Below, piece after piece: positions 32,501-46,300 of a DNA stretch of 64,000 nt. Below the pieces are notes generated by a model. It was given only the letters and a program-made list of their open reading frames with translations, did not search any database and was not told where the DNA came from. This DNA is from Nematostella vectensis. Its lineage: Eukaryota; Cnidaria; Anthozoa; Actiniaria; Edwardsiidae. The stretch is from assembly GCF_932526225.1 (NCBI RefSeq), contig NC_064041.1, forward strand, positions 7,864,331 to 7,928,330, given 5' to 3'. The position numbers and the translations under genes were made by a program. Position 1 is the first letter of the stretch; each line of letters starts with the position of its first letter.

Positions 32501-34366
32501 GAAAGAGGCCTTGTGTCGGTCAACACGTGATAGTCCACTTAGGAAGCTGCTACAAGAACAAAACAAGGAAATGAAGGATAGAGATCATAGGAATCAGAAA
32601 AACACCAAACAGATTCACTGTGATGAAAATGTTTCCTACTGCCAGGGACCAAATGTTGATGACACGCTGTGTAGCTCTCTTGATATGGAGGATCTGAGGA
32701 TTGATCTTGGGCCCGATAGCCCAGAGATGGATTGTCTACCTGGCTCTTTGCCCAGGGAAAAGCTCTTTATTGAATGCAGAAGGTTATCAAGAGAAGAGAT
32801 AGAGCGAGAGAGAAATAATTTCTTTAGGAGTACTGTCAGTCATGGTAGCCCCTTATCACTTTGTCATGGTAATGAGGGCATACTCCATAGTCCTGACAGG
32901 CACAGTGAGGGGTTTTCATTGTCCCCAAGAAATACTCAAGCTAGCAGAGATCATAATACTTCAGGCAACGCTGGTGAAAAATCATTCTCTTCACCAAGAC
33001 AGACTGTTTCTTCAAGTTCTTTGAAAAGTCCTGGTAGAGCAAGGCACAACCCAACCATATCACCAAGGCAAAATGTGAATTTTGATGCACAAAAAACACT
33101 TGTCATGGATAGTCCAATTTTCTCTTTCTCACCACGACAGAATGTACAATTGAATGCTCCAAGTAGCCCTGTCAGGGATATTGGTAGATTCTCTTTGTCA
33201 CCAAGACGCAATAGAGAATTGAAAACCCTAACTAGCCCTGTCAGAGGTAGTAAGAGTACATTTATGTCATCAAGACAGGAGGCAGCATTGAGTCCTCCAA
33301 AAAGCCCTGTCAGGGGTGGTGAAAGATTATCCTTGTCACCACAAATGTATGGGAATGCACCCTCAAATACTTCAAACACTCTTCTCGAGGAGGATAACAG
33401 AGTATGCTCACCAAAATACGAGAAACCAATAACAGTAGGAAAGGGTATATCTTTGTCACCTAGAGCAAGATTGTTGTACGAGCGCAATAAACAACTGGAG
33501 CAGAGCAGTCTTACTGGGGGAGGGGAGGGAAGGTCCAGTCCAGAATTGACACGACCACTGTCTGAATACAAGAATTTGCAGAAACTGATTGATGATAGAA
33601 GAGAAACTGAAAGAGAACTGGATGAAAGGATGTCACCCAGGGCAAAACTGCTTTATGAACGAAGACAAAAAATGATAGCTGTCGCTCAAATAAGAAGGAA
33701 TGTTCGTTTATCACAGTTTTCACCGTCTCCAACCAATGTAGGTCATAAAGATCAACACAACTGCTTAACACAATCACCAAGAGTTGAGCTTTCGCTATGT
33801 CCTCCTATTGTTGGGAGTGATCGTTTATTACCTCAATTAGAAAATGTACACAATTCAAAAAGTCCACAGCCAGGCAGATCTAGCCCAACATATATGTCAC
33901 CCAGAACAAGAAATATTCTCTTGTCAAAATCAAGAACTCTACCAGACATCCCAGAGAATAAAAAAATTAAAGATGAAAGACCCTCTCCTAGAAAGCTTCA
34001 CTTACAGAAAAATAAACCATCGCTACCGCCAACCAAGATTAACACTTACTCCAATATAGGCTACTTTTTAGATAACAGCCTGAACAGATTTGCAAGGAAT
34101 AAGTTTGAAAAAAATGCAAATAACAGAAACTTTGATGCTGAAAAGGAAAGACAGCAAAGAAATATTGAGGCTGAACTTAGGGAGCAAATCGAAAGAAAAA
34201 ATATTGAAAGTAATACTGAGAGTAATAAAGAGTTTGGTAGTTTGGCCATTAGGCCCACTGGTTCAGAGTCACCACAGGCTAGAGGGGTTTGGTGTTTACC
34301 AGAAAGGCCAAGAGATAGGCAGCAAGATGGTTTACCAAGGCAGGGAATCCATAGATGTCAGTATAG
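29505..34366 (+). CDS. CCDC18: CCDC18 exons 1-3: N-terminus and large SP-repeat exon
   Basis: Exon 1 starts MSRRSSVSSSSVSTS and contains a short helix (DLRRRLLQTEQSLQSM) matching the family's N-terminal helix. Exon 3 (32459-34366, 636 codons) is disordered and Ser/Pro/Arg/Asn-rich. A motif of the form SPVRxxxRFSLSPRxN recurs every 22-26 residues between about 33000 and 33350, with SPRAKLLYER-type repeats further on. Many SP and SPR sites look like proline-directed (CDK-type) phosphosites. I know of no matching segment in vertebrate CCDC18. Its last part (residues about 680-715) is a charged helix. Confidence 0.85.
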
Positions 34367-37300
34367 GTAAGCAAAGTATAGTCAATGGTGTTCTGTTAGT
34401 TTTACACATGTCAGTATGTTCTGCTAGTTATCTTGAAAAAAAAAACTGTTTTTGTCTCTGTCATATGATACATAACTGTCTGCCGGCTGTCTCATACATG
34501 TCAGTCTACCTCTGATATATAATATTATAATTTTTATTATATGGTACAAAACTCATCTGATACAGTATTTAGCCGACTAGCATATGGTACTTAACAATCT
34601 GTCTAATACATGTTTCTCTGTCTGTCTATTTGTCTGTCGGTCTGATAAATGTCTTTCAGTTGCATATATATTAATTGTCTGTCTATCAGATGCAACTGTA
34701 TCTGTCATATGATAAAATGTCCTGTCTGATTCTTTACTGTCTGTCATCTGGGATTTAACTGTATGTACAATATAATTACTGTTCTGTCTGTCATCTAATA
34801 TATCTTAACTGTCTGTCTGTCAGCTGTCTGGTCGTGTAAAGTGCAACAATCATTTCTTTCATCCTCTAAGATTGTCTTCCTGTTTGTTGTTACCTATCCC
34901 CAAACTACTTTATGTTTCTCACTGCTGCTGCTGCCTTGCCTTCTGTCTGACACATTAACTGACAATTGTCTTTATGCATTTTACAGTCATGGCCCATCTC
35001 GTGGCTATTCCTCATCCCCTGAGAGCGCCCAAGTCTTGACCCTCGCCGATCTAACACCACCCACTTCTGAACCTAATTCGCTAGCTCACAATAGGAGAGG
35101 AATGAGTTCCCTTGGTATACCTTATCGCAGTCATTCCATCCCAGACTTGAGAAATGGCTCAACACAATCATCGCCAAGAGATAGAGAGGTACAAGAGTCT
35201 TTTTTTTTTTCACCTGTTACATAACTTACTATTCTACCTAAATGCTAGAAGCAGTTCTCATGATTCTTATTCACAATTTGTTTTCTAAGAGATCTTTTAA
35301 AACGTAACTTATACTACATTTTTCTTGATACCTTCAGAGCTAAGTTGTGTATCTAGCTCTGTGATCAATGTAACACTTAAAAGAAGGGCCTGCGGTATAT
35401 AAAAGAAACAGTCCTTGTCCTACTTGCCCTATATTAACTGTGATTATTTTTAAGTTGGAAATAATGTCTTTTTATATAGGGCAATGGTGGCAAGCTTCTT
35501 AGTTGGCTGCTATAGGTTGTTTAGTGAACCTTGGCCAGCAGTAAAATTGAGAAGAGCCTCTTTAAAATATTGTTTGTTTGTTTGCTTTGAGCATTAAAGT
35601 GCCCATGCCAGCTTCACCTTTGTTATTGTTTTCATACAATATTGGACGACGCATGATGTGTTACATCTCGAAATAACCATCTAAAAGCAAAGTTTTATAC
35701 TTCATTTACCAAATTCAGTTAAAAATATTACATTGGTTTCCTAAATTCCGCCGATGGAAATGGATCCTTTTTCACACTTGGTACTTTGCTAGGATGACAA
35801 AATGGCGGCTGACTGAGGCTGTTAAAGGGAGCATGACTCCCATATGACATTCCATATCACTATAGTTTGTGATAGTTAGATATGTGCCTCGTTTTGTGTG
35901 CTATCAAATCATGAAATGTCACACTAAGAAATCACCTTTTTACTGGTTCTTTTTTTTCGGTCTAGTTCGATAACAGATCGTTTGGCAGTACTGGAGATTA
36001 TGATCATGATACCCTAAGAAAGAAGCTGAACCGTCAACGTGAAGAAAACTCACAACTCGTCAACCAGAACCATAAGCTCATGTCAGAGATGGAAAATATG
36101 AGCTACGAAATTCACCAGGCCAAAAACAAGGTGTGTAACTTAAACACAAGACGATGGCCATGACGAAAAGTCCCTACACGTGCATACTGAGGAATGGTCC
36201 TAAAGAAAGCCACGATTGTGTGCAATTGCAGTCCGTCCTTTGCATTCCTGGTAGATTTTCCTTATTCAAAACGTTACTAATACCAAAAGGCGGAAATACC
36301 CACTTATACAAGGCTTTTTTTTTTATTAATTTTTCCTTCATTATGTTTGCTCTATTGATGAAGGCTCGCCGAAGGCTAAAACTTTCAGTTACACTTATCA
36401 GTTATAATCGGCTGCATCTCTCATCTAATCGGACAAAAGCCTGTAATATATCAGCTGAAAATAAATGAATTACTTTGTTTTTTACTATTCTGAGAACTCT
36501 CTCCAAATCAAGTTATGAAGAATTTGTAATGGAACACATTTTGTACCCTCTGGTTATCATCTTAAAGGAAACAGTTCAAAGTTTTTTACTGATTAAAGCC
36601 AAAATGTACACTTTCCCTAGGAATTCATGTGCGTGCATTCGCAGATTACTCAATATCACAGTAAGCTATGTCAGGAAAAATATTTGAAAACTATTCTCTT
36701 CCTAATAACGAATTCTCTCCCTAATAATTCATTGAGTATTATATTCTTATATTCACTCAAATTTAAGAACATCGTTAAGGACATATTCAGCTTTCAAATG
36801 TCCCCACTGCCATGTCTCATCGAAAAATAAGATTCTTATAAAAAAAAGAGTGTAGTTCATGTGCAGTATTTGAAAACTAATTGTGTGACCCACAGGTGAA
36901 GATCGTAACACGTGAACTTGATGAGGAACGCAAACGAATCCCATCGCTAGAGGACCGCATAGTCACACTGGAGTCCCAGCTAGCGGACCATGAGGACCGC
37001 TCAAGGTAAGGGGCAATTAAAGAGTGCCAAAAAAGCCGCCATTTTATGCTCCCGCTTAGTGCCGAGTCAAACAAAGCATCCATTTCCATCGGCCATTGCA
37101 AGCAAGTAACCAATATATTTTCAATCAAATATCGTCAATGACATATCAGACTTCATTCGTAGATAGTTTTTTTTTTTCAGTTACCTTTCGAAGAAACCGT
37201 TGTATTTTCAATGATAAACAATAACAAAGAAGTGGGTGATCGACATTCTGTAACAAATTTCCCATGGTTTTCCGTTGTACATATGTGCTCTTATACATAA

Positions 37301-40300
37301 CGATATTCATCAATGACAAGGGTTGCCACAGGTTCTTAGATTCCTGGAAAGTTTGGATTTAGAAATGTCCTTTTCTGGCATGGAAAGTCTTGGAATTGAG
37401 ATTTAATTTGCCCCCAAATATTATTTACGAATAAAGTTCTTGAAAAGGTCATTAAAATTTGTGGCATTTTGAAAATCTGAAATCGTGGGAACCCTGAAGC
37501 CCATAGTATAACGTTTAGCCAGCAGGCCACAAAAGAACCTACCAAATGACTGAAAGGTTTGCTCAAATGAACAATAATTTAGTTTCATGCGAGTTACTTT
37601 ACTTTGGACAAGATACCTAGTAATAGTAAAGATCCGCTAGATAGGTAAGAGAAACCCCTTCCTTAAAATCCTGGCTAATAGCCTGGTAGCTTTTACAAGA
37701 GAGCAAGTTTTGCGTCCAATTAATCCTGCACCCATATTGCAATCCGCTAGTTCATATGTAAATGCTAAAGGTGTATAGTTTTAGAAGTGGCTGTTGATAT
37801 TTTAAAAACCTTTAGTAATTTTGAATTGTTGCAGTATAATTATATTATACTGTTTACACGGCAAATAAGTTTAACACATTATTTGGTATGGCTAGTGAAC
37901 TTATTAAAGTTTTTTAAGATCACAAAACCTAGCATCGTATGTGCTGTTTGCAGAATGAGCGAGCGTCGATTCGCTGAGTGTAAAGACGAGCTACAAGCGA
38001 AGACAGAGGAGTTACGGAGTGTACTGGAGTCGTCAAACCTGGCAGAGTCCGAGCTGAGGGAGGAGTCGCGCATGCGTAAGAGGTTGGTTATGACACTCGG
38101 TATGACACGAGTACAGCATGGAACACATTGTTTGTGTAAGAGAGTTTTATTTTTGTTGTCATGATTAAATCAGGAAAACGTCTTGAAAAGTCTTTTTCTT
38201 GCGCGACGATTTATTTATGTCCCCAGTAAAGTCTGTCTCGATTTAATATGGACAACAAGTTCGTCATCGTCATGAGATTTTTTATTGTGTATAAGAGATG
38301 ATGATGGTCACGACAACTAACACAATCATTAATTGTATTCAACATGTAGCGTTTTGGGTTACAAAGTCCTTTAAAATCCCTTTAAAATCAACTCTCATTG
38401 TTTTTTGTTTGTTTGTTGCTCAGGACCGAGTCGCAACTCCAGGATGCGATGAGAAACGTGGAGGATCTATCCGAGAAACTCGCCGACCAAGAAGCGATTC
38501 TTAAAAGTTTGAGGAAACAGGTACTAGTCTCAAATACATTGTAGTCTATATTCTTATAATTCTTGCAAGCGAGTGATTTGAATAACCGGGCCTAAATCTA
38601 TTCATTGTTCTGGTACGAGATCGCGACAGTTTGGGCTTTTTGATTCTATTCGTATTGATTTTCCCGAGGACTGATGGAGGAAGGATTCTACAAGCTCATC
38701 AACTTAAAGAACAAAAAGATCAAGATATTTACATCATTACCATTTTTTGGCCGATTGTCAGCTTTTAGGCGTGATTGCGAAAGGACTCGTAATGTTTTTG
38801 CGTCTCGCGCCACTATTCTGATGTAAATAAGCTTGTAACGATTCACCTTCTTCAGTCTGCCCTGAAGAAGTCTTATTAAAGACGAAAATTTGGCAAAGTC
38901 GAATTCCAGTTTTTGATGTATTGTATTTATTGTTCTGGTACGAGATCGCGACAGTTTGGGCTTTTTGATTCTATTGTAGTCAATATTCCCTACAGTATAC
39001 ATGTTTTTGAAGATGGAGTCAAATTTTTTAGGACGTGGACACCCTCAGGAATCCCGGAGGCCCGGTTATTCAAATCACTCGCTTGCAAGAATTATTTTTT
39101 GAAGATTCTTCTCATTTTCAGCTTACAGGGAAGTTGTTTCTGGATACTGTATCTTTTTTTACTGAATACTATGCCTTTGTCTGTTTGTTGGAGTTTAATA
39201 ACTGTAGTTTAACGGGGATTATATGTAAAGCTATCCTTTAGCATTGATGCAGGTCTATTTGGCCTGATGAAAAACGCGCGAAGTAGTATTTAATGAGGTG
39301 TTATTTTCTTTCTAGAGCGAGGAGAAGGAGAGACAACTACGCGAGAATCTCTCTCAGTCACAGAAAGACAACTTCTCGTACCAGAGCAAGACATCGTCAT
39401 TAGAGAATGAAATTCAAGAGCTCAAGGAAGAAATAAGGTACAGGGAGGGTTTGTGGATAAGATTGCTAACAGTTTGTTTGCAACAGGCAACCAGCGTGCG
39501 ACAATCTCATGCAATACGAGTTGCTTTCCCTATTTGAATCATCATTTCATTTTCGCGATATCATATTTGTTATATACTGTATCAGAGATGTCTGATTTAT
39601 ATATTTAGACCTTGGCTTTGATTTGTCAGTTTCAAGGGCGGATATTTTCAAGGGGGATAACAATATATTATACTGTAATATTGAACCTCTACTAAATCTA
39701 TTTTTCTGCTAAAACCTATTTCCAGGCTTCTTCAACAAGAAGGCATCGCTCGGGAAGACTCCACCTCATCGCTTCATCAGGAAAATGCCAGCCTTCGCGC
39801 CACTATATCCCGGCAGAGCCAGAAGATTGGCCGCCTTGAGAACGAGCTACGCAAGAATGACTCATATTTCAAGGATAGCAGCGAAAACTTGGAGATAATC
39901 GAGCGACAGAGGGAGAGGATTGTGCAGTACCAGCAGGAGATAGAAGACACGAAGGTCCAGATGGCGAGACTCGAAGAGTTGGTTCATAGGGTGCAGGAAC
40001 AGTCTATCAAGGAGCATGTAAATACGCCACCTTCGGTAAGGGCAAAGATTTGATGGACTCGGAATGAAATTAATAAATCATAAGCCCAATCAAACAGCGC
40101 TATAGCTTTTATATAAAAAGACGCATTTTTCCAGAAAAAAACATTGCTAATTTATAACTTATTTGGCTGTTAGAGTACATGGGCTTGCATCACTCACGCT
40201 TCACGTGGAACCCTTGCGCTACCTTTTTTACTCTTTCTCTGCTCTCTAAAGCCGGGAAAATACGAGCAGCAAAACCGTACAACTTTTGTGGCAGCATTTG

Positions 40301-43300
40301 CAAAAAAAAGTTCGAAGCTGATGTTGCGCGTTTAACTACCGGCGAACCAACTTGCTGTTCATCCACCATCTTTTTTCTCCGTGACACTGATGTGCGACTT
40401 TCGTTAAACCAATCACACACGATAATGCAACTGCTTTCGTATGCCTGACGTCACTTTGCTGCGAGACAAGTTTGGTTGATGTAGTAATACGGGCTACATC
40501 TCCGAGTTTTGTTGCAAAAAATAGAACCATCTTCTATCCTTAAGCGATATTTATAAGAACGCGGGGAATAACTTAGGTTTTTATGCCCTGGATTTAAAAC
40601 TGTTTAACAAATTTGCTGTCGGTTGCATATGAAACCCGTTGGTTTAAAAAAAACGTTCATATATCAAGAAACATCCGCTCAGAAAAGTGCCCTGCCCCTC
40701 CCCTTCCGTAGTCCCTGTTATCACTTACATGTGGATATCTCTTTCTATCCTCAGCAGACTAGCGACAGTGGAATTTGCAACAGCACCCAGACAGTCAACG
40801 GCTATTCCAGCCCTATCCACAACGGCAGCTACCTGAATGGCGATATCTTCCTAGACAGCGATATTTCGCAGGCTCCAGGAAGCGCAGGCAAGGCCAGGGC
40901 TATGGTGGCAGATCTCAAGCTAAAGCTGGCGCTAAAAGATGCTGAGATTCAGAAGCTGCAGGCGAGCGCCGTGGCTAGAACTGCAGCTCAACAGAGGCAT
41001 ATTGCAGGTGGGTCTCTTTGAAATAGGGAAACCCCTAAATATAATATTCAATTTTCTAACCAAGGTGGAATCTGACTTGAAATAAGTGTATAAATACATC
41101 GTTTGGTAATCTTATATGCATTGTCTGATTAGGTCTATCAGGAGATGGTGGAACGATGGATGGACTACGGAGTGAACTTTCTGCTATTGTGGAGCGCAGT
41201 CGAATGGGTGACCGCAAACAACACGAACTTGAGCAGATAATCACAAGACTTGAGGATGAGCTGTCACGGTAAGACTCAAAGATAATCACAAGACTCTAGG
41301 ATGAGCTGTCACGGTTAGACTCACGAGACTTGAGGATGAGCTGTCACGGTAACACTCACGAGACTTGAGGATGAGCTGTCACGGTGAGACTCACGAGACT
41401 TGAGGTTGAGCTGTCACGGTAAGACTCAAAGATACTCACAAGACTTGAGGATCAGTTGTCACGGTTAGACTGAAAGATAATTACAAGACTTGAGGATCAG
41501 CATCGTCATCACCGTTGTCATTATTTTCATGTCCACCATCATCATCATTGCCTTGTTTATCATCTTCGCGTTCATCATCATCATAATCATCATCATAATC
41601 ATCATCATCTTCATCATCATTGTCATATGTTAATGTTCATCATCATCTCCGTTGTCATTATGTTTATGTCCTTCATCATCATTGTCTTGTTTGTCATCAT
41701 CACGTTTATCATCTTTATCATCATCACGTTATTTATAATCAGTATGAGCTTCGTAGTAGCTTCCTCTACACCCCTAGGTACTCTGCCCAGAATATCCAGC
41801 TGGAGGAGCGCCTGGCTGATAAGATGGCGCAGATTGCGTCCCTGGAGGGTAAACTCGGTCAGCGTAACCTGCGAGTGGTCGACGTGCAGAAAGAACTGGA
41901 AGACAAGATTAGCGAGATCAACGATTTGCTGCGAGAGGTAAAAGCACGGTTATTCTTTTGTACTCCCTACCCCATTTCCTACCACCCTACCCTAACTATG
42001 CAAAAAAGTGTTCCTAGAAAATTTACAGTATTAAACTCTGCTATCCATACTTCTTTTGGAAATGTTAGTACCTTGGGAAAAAAATTTCGTTTCTACTTTG
42101 AAAAAAAAATCTGACATGGTGACAGTCGTTGATTCCTTACAAGGAATGACTGACAACGACCCTCTAGACTTGGTAGTAGTTTTGTCTTCTCGGTTATTTC
42201 GTGATGACTCCGTAATGTTCGTTAATAACAGGTTATTCTTTATGGATGATTCGGTTGATTCGTGAATGACTCGCTCCTGTTCGTTACTGACTCGGTAGTC
42301 TTCTTGAATGACTCGCTCCTGTTCGTTACTGACTCGTTACTGACTCGGTAGTCTTCATAAAGCACTCGCTTTTGTTTGTTACTGACCCGGTAGTCTTCGT
42401 TAATTACTCGCTTGGTTCGTTACTGACTCGGTAGTTTTCGTGAATGACTCCCTTTTTTTCGTTACTGACTCGGTAGTTTTCGTGAATGACTCACTCCTGT
42501 TCGTTACTGACTCGGTAGTCTTCATGAACCACTCGCTTCTGTTCATTACTCGCTTAGGTAACTTGCTTCGTTCGTTACTGACTCGGTAGTTTTTGTGGAT
42601 GACTCGCTTCTGTTCGTTACTGACTCGGTAGTTTTTGTGAATGACTCGCTTCTGTTCGTTACTGACTCGGTAGTTTTCGTGAATGACTCGCTTCTGTTCG
42701 TTACTGACTCGCTTCTGTTCGTTTCTGACTCGGTAGTTTTTGTGAATGACTCGCTTCTGTTCGTTACTGACTCGGTAGTTTTCGTGAATGACTCGCTTCT
42801 GTTCGTTACTGACTCGGTGGTTTTCGTGAATGACTCGCTTCTGTTCGTTACTGACTCGGTAGTTTTTGTGAATGACTCGCTTCTGTTCGTTACTGACTCG
42901 GTAGTCTTCTTGAAGCACTCGCTTTTGTTCGTTACTGACCCGGTAGTTTTCGTGAATGACTCGCTTCTGTTCGTTACTGACCCGGTAGTTTTCGTGAATG
43001 ACTCGCTTCTGTTCGTTACTGACTCGGTAGTTTTCGTGAATGACTCGCTTCTGTTCGTTACCCGCTTAGGTGCGTCAGAAGGGCTCCCAGATCACGCACC
43101 TCGAGCGCCAGCTAGAGGAAAAATCCTCTGAGCAAGGCTCACGCGTCTCGCAAGTCCGCGAGCTCAAAGATGAGCTGCGTAACAAAGACGATGAGATCAA
43201 CACGCTCAAGGAACAGATGGACGAAAAGAACTCCGAAGTGCGTGACGCCCTTGCGCTAGTGGAGCGCAGCAAGACGCTACAGGGAGAACAGTGCAAGGAA

Positions 43301-46300
43301 TTGGATACACAGATAGAACAGCTACAAAAGAAGTTCGACGAGAAGAATCTGATGGTTATCCAACTGGAAACTGCTCTCACAGGTGTGTGCCACTGAGACT
43401 TTTATTTAAGGGAACTGCACTTAGCACGGGCATTTTCTCGATAATAGGCGATTTTCACTAAAGGCCCTGTCACACGTACGTTTTTTCTCTTGCGCCCTGT
43501 CTCGCAAAAAGAATTGTTGCAGGTCGCACGCGCATTTTTTTTTTTTTTTTGTGCGTGTGACACCCCCTTTGCAACTTGTTTTGCATTTCTCAAAGTCGCA
43601 CGAAAAGTAGAACGCTTTTCTACTTTCTGCAACAAATTGCTTCAAGTCGCAGGAAAAATTTCACGTGTGACAGGGCGCGTGCGACCTGCAACAATTTTTT
43701 TAACGAGACAAGTCGCAAGAGAAAAAAAACCTACGTGTGTCAGGGCCCGGCTTGACGGGTATGATCATTGTAATCTTCTAGTTATAAACTCACGTGAGCA
43801 TGTGTTCTAGCTCTAGTAACGAACGAAATGTTTATTTTTTTCATAAACGTGGTGGTATTATGAATGGGGTGGTCCCTCCCTATTTATTTTTCTCTGAATC
43901 CTCTTACTTCGCTCAACGCGGGCACGTCTCATGTTCCGGGGTTCGAGCCCAAGTTAAGTTGGGATTATTTCTGAGGGGTAAAAACCCGACTCCATATTGG
44001 GGGCTTGCAATCCCTCATCTTCTCCACGTACACATTGACGCATTATTAAGAGCATTTGTATTTTCTAAAGCACAAACACGATACTAATGTCTGTTTCCTT
44101 CGTTGGTGAATATAACATGAAAGCCCTTTTTATTGCGTATAAAGTGGCGCGACAGCTCAGTGGTATTGCTTCGTCTCCCAAGGGAGACCGGGTTCGAGCC
44201 CAAGTAAATTTGGGATTATTTCTGAGGAGTAAAAACCCGACTCCATATTGGGGGCTTGCAATCCCTCGTCTTCTCCACAAACACATTGACGCATTATTAA
44301 GAGCATTTGTATTTTCTAAAGCACAGGATACTAATTGGAGTCTTTTCTCTGTCCTCAAAGCCACACGACAGGAGCTAGAGCTGCGCTCAACGATCACGGA
44401 GCAGATGGAGCGTAACCTAGAAGACCACAAACACGAGATCATCAAGAAGTCATCTCTAGTTGAGCAGCAGGACAGGAAATTCAGCGAGCTCCACGCCCAG
44501 GCTGAGCACGCTACAGGGCAGATGAAGCAGCTGGAGAAATCACTGGCAGACTGTCAGAGGGAGATCAAGGTGTACATTGAACAACTGGAGGCAGCGAGGA
44601 GAGAGCATGAGGCGGATATGAAACAGGCGAAGGACGAGGTGAGGACAAAGTATCCCTTCATTATTACGCGCATTCCATACCTTATTACGTACCTTTTACT
44701 GCAATGAGGAGAGAGTGTGAAACGTATATATATATATATATAGCATCCTCAGCTTTCTCGCGCCGCACTCCCTGTGTGCCCGATCTCCGCGACGCCCTGG
44801 GTCCCCGAGGATGGATATATAGTAATCTGCCCTGCTAGCAAAGCTTTTTTTTTTGCGTCTCTGTTCTTTTGTATTCTCGTATGTTTGTGTCTGCAGGAGA
44901 AACCTTTGCGGATACTAACAAATAAAAACGCGAAAAAGCAGAGACAGGGCACGGATAAGTAAGCTGCCAGGAATAACGAGTAGAAAAACTCTGCTAGAGA
45001 CATGCGAGAGATTAGGCAAGACAGTTCTCCTTGGTAGTAATAGAATTATCAATCACCAGTCCCCAGACATACACTGGAACTTACACATACACGGAAACTG
45101 GCGCCCCCCCCCCCCCCCCTCTTCCCGTTTGGAATTGTAACAACCCCTCGACCCCCTCCCTCTTGCCTTGTGAAGAAAAGGAAATAGACGAAATGCAAAA
45201 GATAATCCTTCCTTGCTCGCACCCCTTCCCCCCCCCCCCCTCCCCTGTGATGCAATGGGAACAGGTGACTTGAATCTGTAGTTGTACCTTAGCGTTCATC
45301 TTGAAGGCTTGTTCGCTTATTGCCATCACATACCTTATATACCTTAATTTTCGCGACTTACCTATTTTTACCTAATTTTCGCGATTTTGGGATGATAAAA
45401 TTAAGTAAAACAAGTGGAATTAAAATGTGCTGTAATCTTTAATACTGAAACAATTTGTAACAAAAAGATGCGTGGGCTAAATCTAGTTTCATAAAAATAT
45501 ATAAATACAAGTCCAACTCAACGCCTTACCGTACTATATGTACATTAGATAACTAAATAGACAAGGTGTTTCCATAAAGCTTATTAAACGGCCAATATTC
45601 CCCCAAAGGCTTCTTGTGTACTCACTTAATTTTCGCGTCTTTTTATTTTCGCGAATCTTTAAAAATCGCGAAATTAAAGTGACTCGAAAATTAAATGTAA
45701 TAAGGTATATCATCAAACATGATCTCTGTACTTCTTTATAGAAAAATTACGGCATCGGTTATTGTTCTCCACTTTAGATCTCCAAGCTGGAGTACTCGTT
45801 ACAGGAGGTCACGCAGGATGTCCAACAGAAGGCAGGTTACATTGGCAAGCTGGAGCAGGCGCTATCCGAGCGGCAGACCGCGCTACAGAAAGAACAGGAG
45901 AGAGCGAGGGAGATGCAGGACTCCCGCCTTCACTTGCAACAACAAGTCACGCTGATAGAACAAGAGATCGACAGGGAGCGAAACGCCTCACAGCTGGAAA
46001 CCAACGAAATGCACCAGGTACTGTACAAAGCGGGCTGTCGGGTCACGAGGTAGGGTGTTATAAGGTTATTGGATCCTGATTAGTTTGACCACCAAAAATA
46101 AACACATATAAGAGGATAAATGAGTCACCTTCCCATCAGATATCTTCTCCTTTGTGCAACCTCGCTGATGTGATTATTTACTGTTCTCTCTCAGGAAATA
46201 AGGGCACGTTTTTTCCATATCATTCTGGAATGGGAATTGTTGGTAGAGAATGTTCAGAATGGCGTTCGGGTCATTCTGCTACAGGTAGCAGAATGGGTGG

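Noticed and set aside
32951-33571. 206-codon minus-strand ORF
   Set aside because: Shadow of CCDC18 exon 3, which has matching splice phases and the SP-repeat protein pattern on the plus strand.
39245-39290. CTGATGA...GAAG resembling a hammerhead ribozyme core
   Set aside because: The required GAAA is GAAG and no flanking stems could be paired by eye.
42400-43131. Two overlapping ORFs of over 170 codons on opposite strands
   Set aside because: Both come from a 42-bp tandem repeat whose length is a multiple of three. Exon 14 of CCDC18 begins where the array ends.
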